A stretch of 64,000 bases of DNA. Origin: Immersiella caudata (lineage: Eukaryota > Ascomycota > Sordariomycetes > Sordariales > Lasiosphaeriaceae). Under the pieces are notes generated by a model. It was not told where the DNA came from. It saw nothing but the letters and a program-made list of their open reading frames with translations, and did no database searches. The stretch covers positions 3,224,001-3,288,000 of the forward strand of contig JAULSU010000002.1 in the NCBI GenBank assembly GCA_030512335.1. Reading direction: 5' to 3'. The position numbers and the translations under genes are program-made. Below, one piece after another: positions 45,503 through 56,341 of this stretch; the first letter of the stretch is position 1; each line of letters starts with the position of its first letter.

Positions 45503-45876
45503 GGCGTCTGGACAGAGGAGTGATGGGAAACCGACGCGTGAAAGCTCGCAGGCAACGTGAAGTGGCATAAATGTGTGGAGCTCTCAGATGTCGACGGAAA
45601 ACGCAACAAGCGTTGAATGTTGGATGTCCAGAACATGCCTTTGGGGCAAATCCGGCTTTCTGCGAGGTGTGGATTCCATACATTTCGGGTTATGTTAAAT
45701 GGTGGAAAGAGCGACTAGGTTAGTGTTACTATTCATTTTAAAGCGACAACCAGTGCCTCCCTCCGCGGGCTTGACACTCAGTGCCTTAGGTAGGTATTCC
45801 AGGTTGTCAACGGAAAAAATGGGAGAATTCCACCCCTGGGACCACCGGAATAAAACGACACCGCTTTCCATTCCAA
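45503..45876. other. Short intergenic region
   Basis: 5' flank of the coiled-coil gene next to the 3' end of the HET relic. A CTTAGGTAGGTAT motif lies near 45784-45796. No gene. Confidence 0.55.
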
Positions 45877-47414
45877 TCATATGATGGTGATCTTGGAATA
45901 TACAGCAGCCAGAGAAGTGAAGGTATTGTCTCCTGCAGTAGCAATTATACCTATCCGGCGGTAACGGTCCCACGTCTCACACCACCGTAGTACCAGCCAC
46001 ATTGACCCATGGTGGTTTGGCCCAACCTTGACCAGGGCACACAAAACTTTGTCCCCTTGCCCAGTAATCGAGAACCGGGACCAAGTTGGACCTTTGATCC
46101 GTTGTGAGAAACTCTTGCCTGCTCGTTTCCAATCAAGTGAAACGTCAATTAAGTTGCTCCATATCCCCGCGACGTATTTCCCGAGCTCCCCAGGCGAACT
46201 CCTTTGAAACAGCCTTGCAATGCCCGAGAACGCAATCAATCGATCCGTAGCCTTGGTGAATTCCCGGCGGGTGTATTATTCGATGAGCTTCACCCATAGA
46301 TTATGCGTAGCTTCGCCAGACTGTCGACCCCAATCCCATGTTCTAAGCATTGTTTGTCCGCCCGAAGTGAGCCCGTCGAGGCCGAAGCCAATGTGCCTGA
46401 CGGGACGCCAAACGGAACATTCGCAATGGCCCACTTCTCGACGCTCCCATGCAAGTTAATCCGTGGTAGCATGTAGGATCCGAGTAGAAAGCGCGCGTTC
46501 TTGGAAGGTCCAGCCACGACTGAGGACAGGAAAGGGAAACGCAAAGGTGTCTTCTGATGATACTTTGCCAATATCTGGTCCAAAAAGCGAGAGGTGTGTA
46601 TCTAGGCGTGCCTCTCCAACGCAAAACCTCCTCCCCGAGCACGTTGAGCTTGTGCGTTTGAAGCCTTCTCTGCCGAATATCCCAGTCCGTGTGTCTGCTG
46701 ACGATGTTGCTGATAGCGTAAGGACAGCGTGCCGATAGATACCAGCCATCTTAGAAGACTCGACCAGCCAATCCGACTCGTCATCCTGAAGGATGCACAG
46801 GGCGTCAATCCATAGGTACTCAACGCCCATGTGATGTGTGAACAGGAAAGCGTCTCTCATGGTATCCGGGAGCTCGCCCCAGGAAATGTCGTTCTGACGC
46901 AGACTCAGGTTCGACTTGGTCGTGATGGTCGTTCGCGCTTTGCCTCAGCAGTAACTCAATGCGATGTACTTGGCCAACTCATCTCCGTCAGGCTGATAAA
47001 GTCGTACCGAGCCCCCTTCCGGGGCCACTTGAATGATACGACCAGGCAGCCGCGACGACCTGGAGTTTTGGAAGCGTGGGCAGAGGATGCGTCCTTGAAG
47101 ACAATGGTCCCGCCACATTTTGGCCTGAGTGGCCGCACTTTTTGGGCGTTGAAATTGGAGAAACAGTTCGGCCATATCCAAAGGCCACGCCATCTTGACC
47201 ACAGCCGTTAGAATCTATCACCGGCCTGTAAATCTCCAGGCGGATATTCCTGCTGCCTTGGGTGTAATAGGACAGGTCAAGCGGCTCTCCTCGCAAGCAC
47301 TCGACGCTCATCCCGACTTCGTCTCCCCGTGGAAAGACCCATCGCTTCTATGGCCTCAAGCAGGATTGCACACGTTGGGCATGGTGTCCTGAATGACTTG
47401 CTGTTTGGCATCAT
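45877..47414 (-). pseudogene. Decayed HET-domain (heterokaryon incompatibility) gene
   Basis: The minus strand carries recognisable HET-domain blocks in order but in shifting frames. The N-terminal segment CPTCAILLEAIEAMG (ATG at 47414) is followed by a frame change to LDLSYYTQGSRNIRLEIYRP, another change near 47190, then WRDHCLQGRILC, and AKYIALSYC with a stop (TGA, 46945-46947) where the family has the Trp of CWG. The same frame resumes with TTITTKSNLSLRQNDISWGELPDTM, YLWIDALCILQDD, ILTLSAT-like and RGWTFQERALS. Stops follow at 46456-46458 and 46276-46278, then a degraded tail to 45877. Three nonsense codons and at least two frameshifts rule out a functional product. HET proteins trigger incompatibility cell death; this copy is inactive unless the strain differs. 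Confidence 0.88.
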
Positions 47415-47561
47415 CGGAGCTGGTTTTGATGTGTTGCTTGAGAAGGTGCGATGGCAGTCTGATCAAAGAGGGGGAGCAAACCACCTGAGCCTCGGCCCCG
47501 AGCAGTTGCGTCGTCGGCAGGGCCTCTGTGCCCTAGGAAAAAGAAACTACCGGCAAAAGTC

Positions 47562-47569
47562 TATAAATA
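47562..47569 (+). promoter_or_regulatory. TATA box candidate
   Basis: TATAAATA, 71 bp upstream of the ATG at 47640; consensus-quality TATA element in a sensible position for that ORF. Confidence 0.4.
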
Positions 47570-47639
47570 CTTACCTACTTAACATATTCGCTCCTTCATT
47601 CAAGGGGCCTCCATCTTCCCGCCATCAAGCCCTCGCAAG

Positions 47640-47873
47640 TTGGCGCCAGCGACGCCCTGGCCTCTGGCTGGCGGCGGCTCTGGGTCTGTTCGGGACATTG
47701 AACACTTACAATGGCATGAAGAGCTTCACTTGTACTTCCAGTCGGAGAACACCACTGTCCAATGGGAACACTCTCTCGCTGTGCTGTTCCGTATGCGTCG
47801 GGAAGGCCTTGGTGCGACAGGCCCGTCTCTCGTCATACATTTCAAACCACAACGGCATCCTTCTTTGCGTTGA
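47640..47873 (+). CDS. Small ORF, doubtful gene
   Basis: 77 aa from an ATG 71 bp after a TATA element. Composition is protein-like (HLQWHEELHLYFQSE, HSLAVLFRMRREG, PSLVIHF) rather than random. It could be a small gene, or the 5' remnant of a larger gene whose downstream part is missing; no convincing splice donor joins it to the membrane protein at 48014. No family recognised. Confidence 0.3.
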   Translation: MAPATPWPLAGGGSGSVRDIEHLQWHEELHLYFQSENTTVQWEHSLAVLFRMRREGLGATGPSLVIHFKPQRHPSLR

Positions 47874-48013
47874 GGGGTGATGGCCGGGCCAACGACATGC
47901 TGTGTACATACATTATGAGCGAGGTTACATGACGGCAAGAATGCCGTCCTGAAAAATAAACACCCGGCCTCACTCTCCGGAGGGCGTGACCTTGCGGTCG
48001 GGAGAATGCAAAT

Positions 48014-49333
48014 ATGGCGGAAATGTCATCGTATTGCACCGTGATCGGAAAGCCTGAGTTCTACGGTGTCGGCATTCGGGCATCGTTCTACCTCCTATGG
48101 TTTGCTATGACGCTCGCGCGGTGGATCAGCGATCCGACGCTGTTTCTCTTGCTGCTAGGCACTCACTTCATCTTTGCCTGCGGAGTCTTCCTGGGCCTTG
48201 TCATCTCCCTCACCACGTCATCAATCTTATCGGCCGCCGAGGTGTACGTCCTCATCCTACTCGTTTCGGCGCTCGCATGCTATGCGCGTTTGCCTTACTA
48301 CGTCTGGCGAGTGGCAACGATATTCAGACCCGACTTGGACTGCGGTTTCTACCACCATCATCTTGGGTTTCGTGGCAGAGGAGATATGGCAGGGCCCTAT
48401 GTGTTTGGGCTGGCTGAAACCGCCCTCACAATTTCCTTGATCGGGGCCCATCTCTGGTTCTGGTCGGCCGGTGTTGACTCGGGCGCTTTGCACGCCAATG
48501 GCAGGCGCCCAGACGGGACCCCGTGTGAGCTGGAGAAGCAAGTTGGCTTTGTCTTCAAGCCGGCTGACCTTCAAAGCCCTGGCTTTCGCGCTCTCAACGC
48601 CATCATCATCTTTTCTGTCGCCGGAGGGACCATAGTTACGGCGCTGGCTGATGCTGGTTGCATCGCTTCGGAGGGCGAGTCAAGAAGCCGAAGGAGGCGC
48701 CGGAGACGTCGGGAGAGAAGGAAGATGCGGTACTTCGCCTGCCATGTTCCTGATCCAATTCAGAAAATTCCTCTGACAGATTATAGCGACGCGAGACTCG
48801 GCCTTTTGCGAAAGCTTCAAACAACATGCGACATTACCGTCACACCCATAATCGTCAGTGCGGTAGAGCTCACTGTTTACTGGAACGATATCCCTGATGT
48901 CAACAGAGCAACTTCAACCGCCCAGCTCATTCCGCTTCTCTTCACCCTCGTGCTCACAACAATGGTGGTGGTTCAGTTGGGTCTCATTATTAGGGGTCTG
49001 AGTCCCAATGACTGTCACCAACACCAAGAAGAAGACGGAGAAGAAAACTGCGGTAGGCAAAATACCAGCTTGAATGCGAAGAAGCAAGACCTTGAACCTG
49101 ACTCATGGGTAGGTCAAGATGAAATATACATCCAACACACCTCGAGACCTATCTTTTCCTCTGCGATGCCTATCACCCCTTCGTCCACAGCATCGCCGAT
49201 GGTACCCGAGGTCGATCCAGTGACAGCGGATTCAGTTCAAACTTCCGATTCAAGCCCGGGTGAAGATCATGGAGGGCCCGTGATTCAAGATCCAACCTAC
49301 CATCCTAGGGACCCGCCATGTTCGTACACATGA
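48014..49333 (+). CDS. Fungal multi-pass membrane protein of unknown function
   Basis: Single exon of 439 aa. About six hydrophobic segments are visible: near residues 22-40, 42-68, 75-95, 128-155, 192-218 and 300-325. The N-terminus (IGKPEFYGVGIRASFYLLWFAMTLARW) matches a pattern I associate with unnamed membrane proteins common in filamentous ascomycetes. A cytoplasmic loop carries a run of eight Arg (near residues 225-240), and the last 100 residues are hydrophilic and Ser/Thr/Pro-rich. No transporter or receptor signature is recognised. It lies divergently from the HET relic, together forming the only accessory-looking island of the window. Confidence 0.8.
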   Translation: MAEMSSYCTVIGKPEFYGVGIRASFYLLWFAMTLARWISDPTLFLLLLGTHFIFACGVFLGLVISLTTSSILSAAEVYVLILLVSALACYARLPYYVWRVATIFRPDLDCGFYHHHLGFRGRGDMAGPYVFGLAETALTISLIGAHLWFWSAGVDSGALHANGRRPDGTPCELEKQVGFVFKPADLQSPGFRALNAIIIFSVAGGTIVTALADAGCIASEGESRSRRRRRRRRERRKMRYFACHVPDPIQKIPLTDYSDARLGLLRKLQTTCDITVTPIIVSAVELTVYWNDIPDVNRATSTAQLIPLLFTLVLTTMVVVQLGLIIRGLSPNDCHQHQEEDGEENCGRQNTSLNAKKQDLEPDSWVGQDEIYIQHTSRPIFSSAMPITPSSTASPMVPEVDPVTADSVQTSDSSPGEDHGGPVIQDPTYHPRDPPCSYT

Positions 49334-49873
49334 ACGACTTGGAATTGCCTCTCCAAGCCTAACCACGGCTTCAGCCATATTACTGGCAAAGGGGAAACGA
49401 GATCATGGCAGAAAATCCCCACCGACAGTCTTACAGCGATAGACAAAATCCCTTTGGTCGCAAAACACAACAAGATTGATTCAAACAAAAGAACAGCGAG
49501 ACCCAAAAACCGAGCATTTAGCAACCCAATTCACAACCTCATTTTCCTAGCGTGTATTGTCTGTCCTATTCAAGCTTTTTCAAGAAAGCATGCCGTGGCG
49601 CCAGGTATCATCCTGCAAAAATGATGAATAGCAATGCTAAAAACGCCGTGCTTCCCGAGCACAAAGAGGAAGAAAAACAGGCTCAACAGTCTCAACCGCT
49701 TATGCATTCCACTCGAGTTCCCTGATCTCTTTTCCCTCGCCGCCCTTTCCCTCACCATCCACATCCTTCCCCCTCCCCCTAATCTTCACACCCTCAAGAC
49801 CCTCCACCGCCAATCTCCGGATAAACATCCTCTTGCTCAACGACTTTCTCAGCGGCGCCGGTATGAACGCCCC
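49334..49873. other. Convergent 3' region
   Basis: 540 bp between convergent stops. A plus-strand frame from 49634 runs antisense to the AhpC/TSA-like gene and is a shadow. No gene. Confidence 0.6.
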
Positions 49874-51073
49874 CTACGACGACACCGCACCCACCGGCTC
49901 AGCATCCTCTTTCATGGCACTCATTTGGCTTGCCATGCTGAGCCCCGTCCCCTTCCTCGATTCGACTGCCTTGATCCACCTCTTCTGATCCGCGATCGGC
50001 ACCCCATTCCCATCCAACCCCAGCACCTCCATGAGCTCCGGCACCTCAGCATGATCCCTCGTCGTCCTCATCCGATGACACCACGTCACCCTCTTCTGCT
50101 CCTCCCTCCCCGCCCCATCATCCACCACCCCGCCCTTCCCATCCAAACTCGTATCCGACGTCCCCAAGCTCCCAAACATTCCCTCTCCGCTCTCTCCTGA
50201 CAGCCCAAACGGCGTGCCCACGGGGCTCTGCAAATCCAACGGCTCAAACAGAAACTCCCCACCAATCTGCCGCGCATCGCCACCCTTTGTAGCCAGCCCG
50301 GACTTGATCTGCTTCAGCCCCTGCACCACGCTCGCAATACTACTCTTGAACAAATGCTGCTTCGTATACGCCGGCCTCGTGCCCATCGCCAATGTCCGCA
50401 TCATCCCCAACTCCTCGTACAACTTCCTCGTCGGATCCGCATAGATCGGGAAAGGACACCCCGTCTCGGCGGCATACATGTCTATCAACCCCGGATCGCC
50501 ACATCCCACCACGGCGATGAACGTGCTGATGGGCAGACGGAGGAGGGAATCCGGCGAGATGGACGAGGACACGCTGCGCAGGTATTCCTGGCAGTTGCCA
50601 CAGAAGAAGTGGCGCACAAAGATGATGAGCACGCGGCGGGCGACGTGTTTGCCCGTGTAGAGAGTTTTGAAGGCGTGTGATTTGCCGTCGCGGTCGAGCA
50701 CGAGGAAGTTGCCGATGCGGGCGAGGGTCGCGGCGGAGGGAAGGTCGTTGTTGGAGTCGACGGTGCCTTCGAAGTCGAGGGCGGAGGCGTCGACGTCGGT
50801 GTTCACAGAGGGAGGTTTGGAAGGGGGTTTGTTGGTAGCGGGGGCGGGGGTCGGCGCGGGAACCTCGGGGGAAGGCTGCTGCTTCTCCGCCAGGGTGGTG
50901 GTCACCTCCGCTTCCGGGGCCGGCGCATTGGCGGCGATGGGAGCCGGTGCGGTGGTGACTATGTCGGCGGTGGCGGCGGCGGCGGGTTGCTTCTCATCGG
51001 CGGCGGTTGGGCGGGGCGGAATGAGAGGCGGGGCTGGGTCGGGCGCCGTTGGTTGTTCCGACGGGACGGTCAT
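49874..51073 (-). CDS. AhpC/TSA-like thioredoxin-fold protein (PRXL2C/AAED1 type)
   Basis: Intronless, 399 aa from the ATG at 51071-51073. Residues 1 to about 95 are Pro/Ala-rich and disordered. A thioredoxin-like domain follows (about 100-260): LARIGNFLVLDRDG, then LIIFVRHFFCGNCQEYL with a CxxC pair (C158, C161), FIAVVGCGDPGLIDMY, and FPIYADPTRKLYEELGM. The arrangement RHFxCxxCxEY is that of the AAED1/PRXL2 group rather than of classical peroxiredoxins. The C-terminal third is variable but contains RVTWCHRMRTTRDHAEVPEL, a segment I associate with fungal members of this group. Redox activity is plausible from the CxxC but untested; substrate unknown. No signal peptide or membrane helix. Confidence 0.82.
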   Translation of the reverse strand: MTVPSEQPTAPDPAPPLIPPRPTAADEKQPAAAATADIVTTAPAPIAANAPAPEAEVTTTLAEKQQPSPEVPAPTPAPATNKPPSKPPSVNTDVDASALDFEGTVDSNNDLPSAATLARIGNFLVLDRDGKSHAFKTLYTGKHVARRVLIIFVRHFFCGNCQEYLRSVSSSISPDSLLRLPISTFIAVVGCGDPGLIDMYAAETGCPFPIYADPTRKLYEELGMMRTLAMGTRPAYTKQHLFKSSIASVVQGLKQIKSGLATKGGDARQIGGEFLFEPLDLQSPVGTPFGLSGESGEGMFGSLGTSDTSLDGKGGVVDDGAGREEQKRVTWCHRMRTTRDHAEVPELMEVLGLDGNGVPIADQKRWIKAVESRKGTGLSMASQMSAMKEDAEPVGAVSS

Positions 51074-52396
51074 GGCTGAATTCAATACAAATCCCAGCTC
51101 CGTCAGATCGATGTCAAAATTATGCCGTTAATTGGGCTGGTTGGCTGCAAGATATACACTGGCGGCGGCCGTAAAGAGATGCGATGTGCGGGCTTGTTGG
51201 CGCTAAGCGATCGTGGTTTGGGTGAGGTCAGTCCTGAAGCGGTGGGAAGCAACGAGGGGTTGCAGAAGGATGGAATGAGGTCACAGGGCAGGGCAGTTAT
51301 ATAATTATGGGGCACAACTCATGCTAACGAAAAGGAAAGAAACAAAGGAAAGCCAATGGAGAGAGAGCGAAACATCAAGCCTGTAATGTTCAAGACCCAA
51401 AGCCACTGGGCTCTCGTTTTTGGGCCCCTTTATTTGCTTGCCGCTGCTGCGCCAGAGTGCAGGACAGCACACCGCCACCCAACGCCCCTCTAGTGCTCTG
51501 AGGGGTTTTAGCTTGCTGTAACATACTAATCAGTAAACCGTCGGCATCTTTGTGTAAAGGGCTTGTTTGCCCAATGGCAGGCTGAGTCGGCCATCTCGGC
51601 TGGCCGGATCAGGGGGTGGGCGCCTCTGATGACAATGGCCGTAAAACGACGACCATTCACACCCCACTGACAAACACAGGAATGGCATAATTTCCGCTTG
51701 TCTAGCTGCTTTACCATTTATCAAAATCAACTACCAAACAAGAAAGGAGCGACTTGGTAGGCAGTGATGGATAACTGTGGGCTCCAATGCGAACAAGACA
51801 ACTTTCAGCGCTTGAAGCATCACAGTACCTGAAGAAGTAAAACTCCCCATCCGTAACTTCCTCTCACACCCCGCGGCAAAGTCGCTGGGCTAAAGGCTTG
51901 GCAACACAACCCCTCTTGTTTACCGCCTGGGGAGACGGAGAAGATTCCCAAAACACCTTCCTACGAATCTCCTGCCCAATATCATCTGCCTCCACCGCCA
52001 TCGGATGCTGGGTTAAACTACCTAACGATACTGTAGCTGCGTCACCTCTCTCTGAAACTCCGGTCCTCGGATACCGCTGAGTGGTTGGCTCGCGCCAGCA
52101 ATACCAGGTGGGAGGGCGTCGGTCTTCCCGTAGTGATGCTGGCGCCCGGACATGTCCTTCGCAGAGGGGCCGGCGGTTTGCTTATTTGGCTTGGGGACTT
52201 CCAAGGAGGTTTGCTCCGAGTCTACCAATATGGCGGGCCCATGGGGCGGCTGTGAGTCCTGGTACTGCGCGCTCGACGCGTTCCCGGGTTGGGTGAGACA
52301 GTCAAAGGTGGCGTGCCGCAACCATGATGTTGTGGCTGCTGTGGCCGTTTGGCTTCGCATAGAATCAAGTTCAGACAACTTTTGCCAGCCGAGACC
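51074..52396. other. Intergenic region, AhpC-like promoter / UPF1 3' flank
   Basis: 1.3 kb without a recognisable gene. It carries the promoter of the AhpC/TSA-like gene and the 3' flank of UPF1. Confidence 0.6.
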
Positions 52397-55300
52397 TCAG
52401 TCGAATCCCATCTGGCTGGCAAACGCGGTGCTGACGCTTTTCTCATCGTCGTCCATCCGTCGATGGTAACCATTGCGGCCGCTACTCTCCACATAATTGT
52501 TGAAGAGGCGGTCGCTCTGGCTGATAGAAGCGGGTCGGGCCGATCCTATCGTGTCCAAGCCAAGTCCAAGGCTCGCCCCACCTCCTTTGCTCACATCTGT
52601 GTAATCGCTGTTGGCAACGCTCTCGCCGGCCACGCTTTCGGTGGCGCGACCGCGTCCTTTCGCCCCTGGGCGCCCGCCGACTGCTGTGCCAGGGAGGCCA
52701 GGCCACTGCTCAGGGTGGAAGCCCTGGAACATCCGAGGATAGGCGGAGCCCAGGCCAGGACCGAGAGCAGAGCCGTGAATCGAGGACGTGTCATCTGGAA
52801 TGTAGGATATGACCGAACTATTGTCGTTGAACGGGTCTCGAAGCGATCCGTTTGCCCCACCGTGCCGACTGTTTGGATAGCCGGTCGGGACACCCTGAGA
52901 TTGGGGGTACTTCTGCGGCCGGAATGCTGTCTTGGGTCGACCGAGCTGCAGAAGCGAAGTCTGGAGATTATTGAGAGGACCCTCGACAAGACAGTTGCGG
53001 TTCTTGAAGTGAACCAGAAGGTGGTGCCAGAGCTCATGCTTGGCCAAGACCTTGGGGTTTCCGATGATAACCAGGCCGTACTTGGCGCGCGTCAGCGCCA
53101 CGTTGAGACGGCGTGGGTCCGAAAGGAAACCGATTCCCTGATTCTCGTTTGAACGAACGCAAGAAAGGACAATAAAGTCCTTCTCTCGGCCCTGAAAGGC
53201 ATCGACCGAAGCCACCTCGACCTCCTTATAGAGCTCCTTCTTCAAGGATCCGCTGTTCTGCATAGTGCTAACAATGTAGCTGCGTTGACCCTCATACGGA
53301 GTGATGACACCAATATCAGAAGGTTTTACACCTGCTTTGAGGAAGCGGGTGACAGTCTTCTCAACGTTGGAGGCTTCTGTGCGGTTAAGGTAGGATGTGC
53401 TGGAAGCTGAGATTTCCTCGTTGCCGAGATTCGACCAGAACATCATGGGTGTGTCGGCGACTGGCCACGGGAAATCAACATCCTTGCGTAATCTGTCGAG
53501 GACCGTCACACCATTCTGCAGTGATCCATCGTAGAACATGTTCGACGGGAACTCAGAGAGGCAGGGATGCATGCGGTACTGGACATTCAACCGAATGGGC
53601 GTGAAGTTGAGCTTCACCAGTCGCTCGAAGAGGGATTGGTTCAAGCCAGCCTTGGCAGCTTTCTTGTTCATGATAACGGGACCGAGCTGCTTGTGGTCTC
53701 CGACCAGCACGACCTGCTTGCATCCGAGAACAAGAGGGATCATGCATTCTGGCTCAGCGGATTGGGTGGACTCGTCGATAAGGACATTTCTGAACTTTAT
53801 CTTGGCAAGCCTCGGGTCTCCCGCGCCAACACAGGTGCAGCAGACAACGTCTGCGTTGTTGAGAATCTCTCGCTCAGCCTGGCGCGTCAGCTGCTTGAAT
53901 TTCTTTTCGTCCTGGGACGACAGTTCACCCTGCTCACTCTTGAGCTGCGTGAGCTTCGCTAGTTCAGTGTTTGTATCGTTCATTCGAACCTGCTCGTGAA
54001 GTGCAAGGAAGCTGACGGACGACTCGACATCCTCGCGGGATTTCGCAGTCAAGCGGACCACTTTGAGACCTGTCCGGTGAATACGCTCACACAGCTGGTC
54101 GACAGCAACGTTTGACGGTGCACAAACGAGGACCTGGCTGTTGTTCATCTTCGCAAGGTGATAGATGATAGTTGCGGACGTCACAGTCTTTCCCGTACCC
54201 GGAGGGCCCTGGATGAGACTGAGGGGAGTTGACAGAACAGTCTTTATCGCAGTAATTTGCCGAGGGTTCAGCTCTGGTAGACCGGGGACGTGAAAATTCC
54301 GAGGCATCTGCGTCTTCATAGGGGCAACAGCGACTTCATGGCCGAGCAGCTTGTGGAAAATGTAGCCTGAAACGCTCAGCTCATCAACAGCAAAGGTTTT
54401 CATGGCGAACTGCATCCGGTCGTAGGAAGTGGCCTTCCAAACGTAATCGGCCGAGAACGAGGTGGTGCATTCCGTCGGCACAGACTTGTCGTTGGCCGAT
54501 TTGCGAAGTTCCAAGGTGACTTCATCAGACTGGTTGTTGGGGATCTTAACCACATAGCCCACGCCCTCCCAGGGAGGCCGAAGCTCGCCTTTGTACTTGA
54601 GACGCATCTCGTCTCCGACTGCCAGCTTGACGTCTCCAGATTCGATCTTCGGAAGGATGAAGCTGGCCATGTGCTTGTTGTTCAGGCCGTAGTCCCAACG
54701 AACCTGCAAGTTATCCTCCGACTGGGCCTCCTTCAGCTTTTTGTCGTAGTCTGACTCCATCTTGACGAGGGGTCCAAAGATGTTCTGGTAGTGGTAGGGA
54801 TCGTCGTACTTGAGCAGGACGGGGTGGGGATCGTCGTCTACCCCAACGCCCTTCTCCAGATCGGCAGCGGTTGCGCCAGGGGCATCCTTCCACATCTCTT
54901 CGAGCTTTGCAATCTGATTAGGCGTGAGATGCCGGGCACGAAGCTGCTCTGCGTCGGACGGGGGTTGAACGAGCCACGACAGGAAAGACCGGTCCTCGAT
55001 CAGCGGTTGCCATCTGGAGATATCCCAGCTCATATCTTTCGTAGAGGTATTCGCTGCGCACGGTTGACGGCAGAGGAGCACGACGACCGTGTCCGACTTC
55101 GCCGGGATAAATCCCAACATGAACACATTTTTTGTTCCGCAGTTGTAGCATTCAAGAATGGTATCGCCCAGTGCTGACTGTGGGTGGAGCTGGACCTCCT
55201 TGTGACGCGCGCGGACAAGGTGGTTGACGATGTGTGAGGAGGAAAAGTTTCCACGGGCACTGCAAAACCATTTGTTACAAGCAAGACACTTGACAACACT

Positions 55301-55700
55301 AGATGTGTTGTGGATGCCGCAGTATCTGTGCATAGTTTAGCCATGTGCAGACGCAGCATGCTGAGGGAGAAGTTGGGACGTACGCGCAGGCGTGGGCAGG
55401 AAGTTCCTTCTCTTCCTCGGGAGCATTAAGCTTGAGCCCTTTCATACCATCGCCGGCAATGCTTGCCAAGCTCTCCTCGTCATCGTCGTCGAAGACCTCA
55501 GTCTCGTTGTCGTCGTCGTCATGGCGGCGGCGTGCGTTTCCCAGGCCACCGCCGCGAGGGCCGCGTCCTCCGTAAACGCCACCGAAGAGGAGGCTCTCGT
55601 CTGGGTCAATATTGGAAAGCTCATCGGAGCCACCCGCCTTAATGGCGGCAGCCGAGTCGGAAACGAGGTGGTTTCCGAGATGAGTGAAAGCGCCCTCCAT
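52397..55700 (-). CDS. UPF1: ATP-dependent RNA helicase Upf1/Nam7
   Basis: Two exons, 55700-55384 and 55325-52397, with a 58-nt phase-2 intron, give 1081 aa. An acidic N-terminus (DDDDNETEVFDDDDEE) is followed by the Cys/His-rich zinc domain (about residues 100-260), which starts across the intron at HACAYCGIH and includes CLACNKWFC and ECYNCGTKN. The SF1B helicase core has Walker A GPPGTGKT (about 476-483), DESTQ (about residue 622), VGDHKQLGP, VDAFQGREKD and RRLNVALTRAK. The C-terminal 200 residues are Ser/Gly-rich and disordered, ending FASQMGFD. Upf1 is the central factor of nonsense-mediated decay and translation termination in the cytoplasm; the zinc domain binds Upf2. All motifs appear intact. 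Confidence 0.97.
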
Positions 55701-56341
55701 GCTGAATTAGAAAGTAGGCGACAGGCGCCAATATCTGCACATTCCGGCGCGCCTGGTCAGTTAAAGCTAAAAAAACAAAAAAAAAAAAACAGTTTTGTTG
55801 CAGCTCGGCTGCAAGAAACGGTGGTGGAAAAGCGCGAGGGAGGAGAGTCAGCCGAAACTAACCTTGAGCGGGCTGTCAGGAGTAATTCGATATCGCAACC
55901 GCGGCGCGATGCGGGTTGCTGGTCGCGCGCTTGAGCGAAGTGGGTGAGTGAAGCGGGGGTTCGAGGTGACTGGACCGGTCACATCATCGCGGAGCAGGTA
56001 TTCGAGTATCTCCAGGCTGGCAGAAGGCGTGCTGGCCTTATGCCTCCGCGGTTTCGTTTGCCTCGCCGTGGATTTGCGATTTTTCGGCAGTGTGATTTGA
56101 CCTTTGGGCCTGTCGCTGTGATCGAAGAGCCTCCAACCAAAAGTGGAAAGTGGCGGCTGCATTACAGCACCAAAAAAGTTCGTAAATGGCCCGTGCGTCC
56201 TGACTTTTTCGAGGGAGGGCCCACTGATAAGATATCCGCCGAAGCCCTGCAATCGTGCCATCATTTCTGAACGCGAACTTTTGCGCAGCAAAAAACGTTG
56301 CGGGTCACGGTCTTTACGGCCTTCAAGCAGCCAACTTCAAG
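55701..56341. other. Divergent promoter region, UPF1 / IMP4
   Basis: 640 bp shared by two divergent RNA-metabolism genes. An A-rich tract lies at 55769-55789, about 70 bp upstream of UPF1, which could act as a nucleosome-excluding element. Confidence 0.55.

Larger units (their letters stand above)
47415..48013. other. Divergent region between HET relic and membrane protein
   Basis: Contains the promoter side of the HET relic and, on the plus strand, a strong TATA-like element (47562-47569) ahead of a 77-codon ORF described separately. Confidence 0.5.

Noticed and set aside
47329..47880. 183-codon plus-strand frame overlapping the HET relic
   Set aside because: Its first part is antisense to the HET coding blocks and the rest is an out-of-frame reading of the 47640-47873 ORF.
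49634..50200. 188-codon plus-strand frame
   Set aside because: Antisense shadow of the AhpC/TSA-like gene; Pro/His/Arg-rich composition typical of reverse reading of GC-rich coding DNA.
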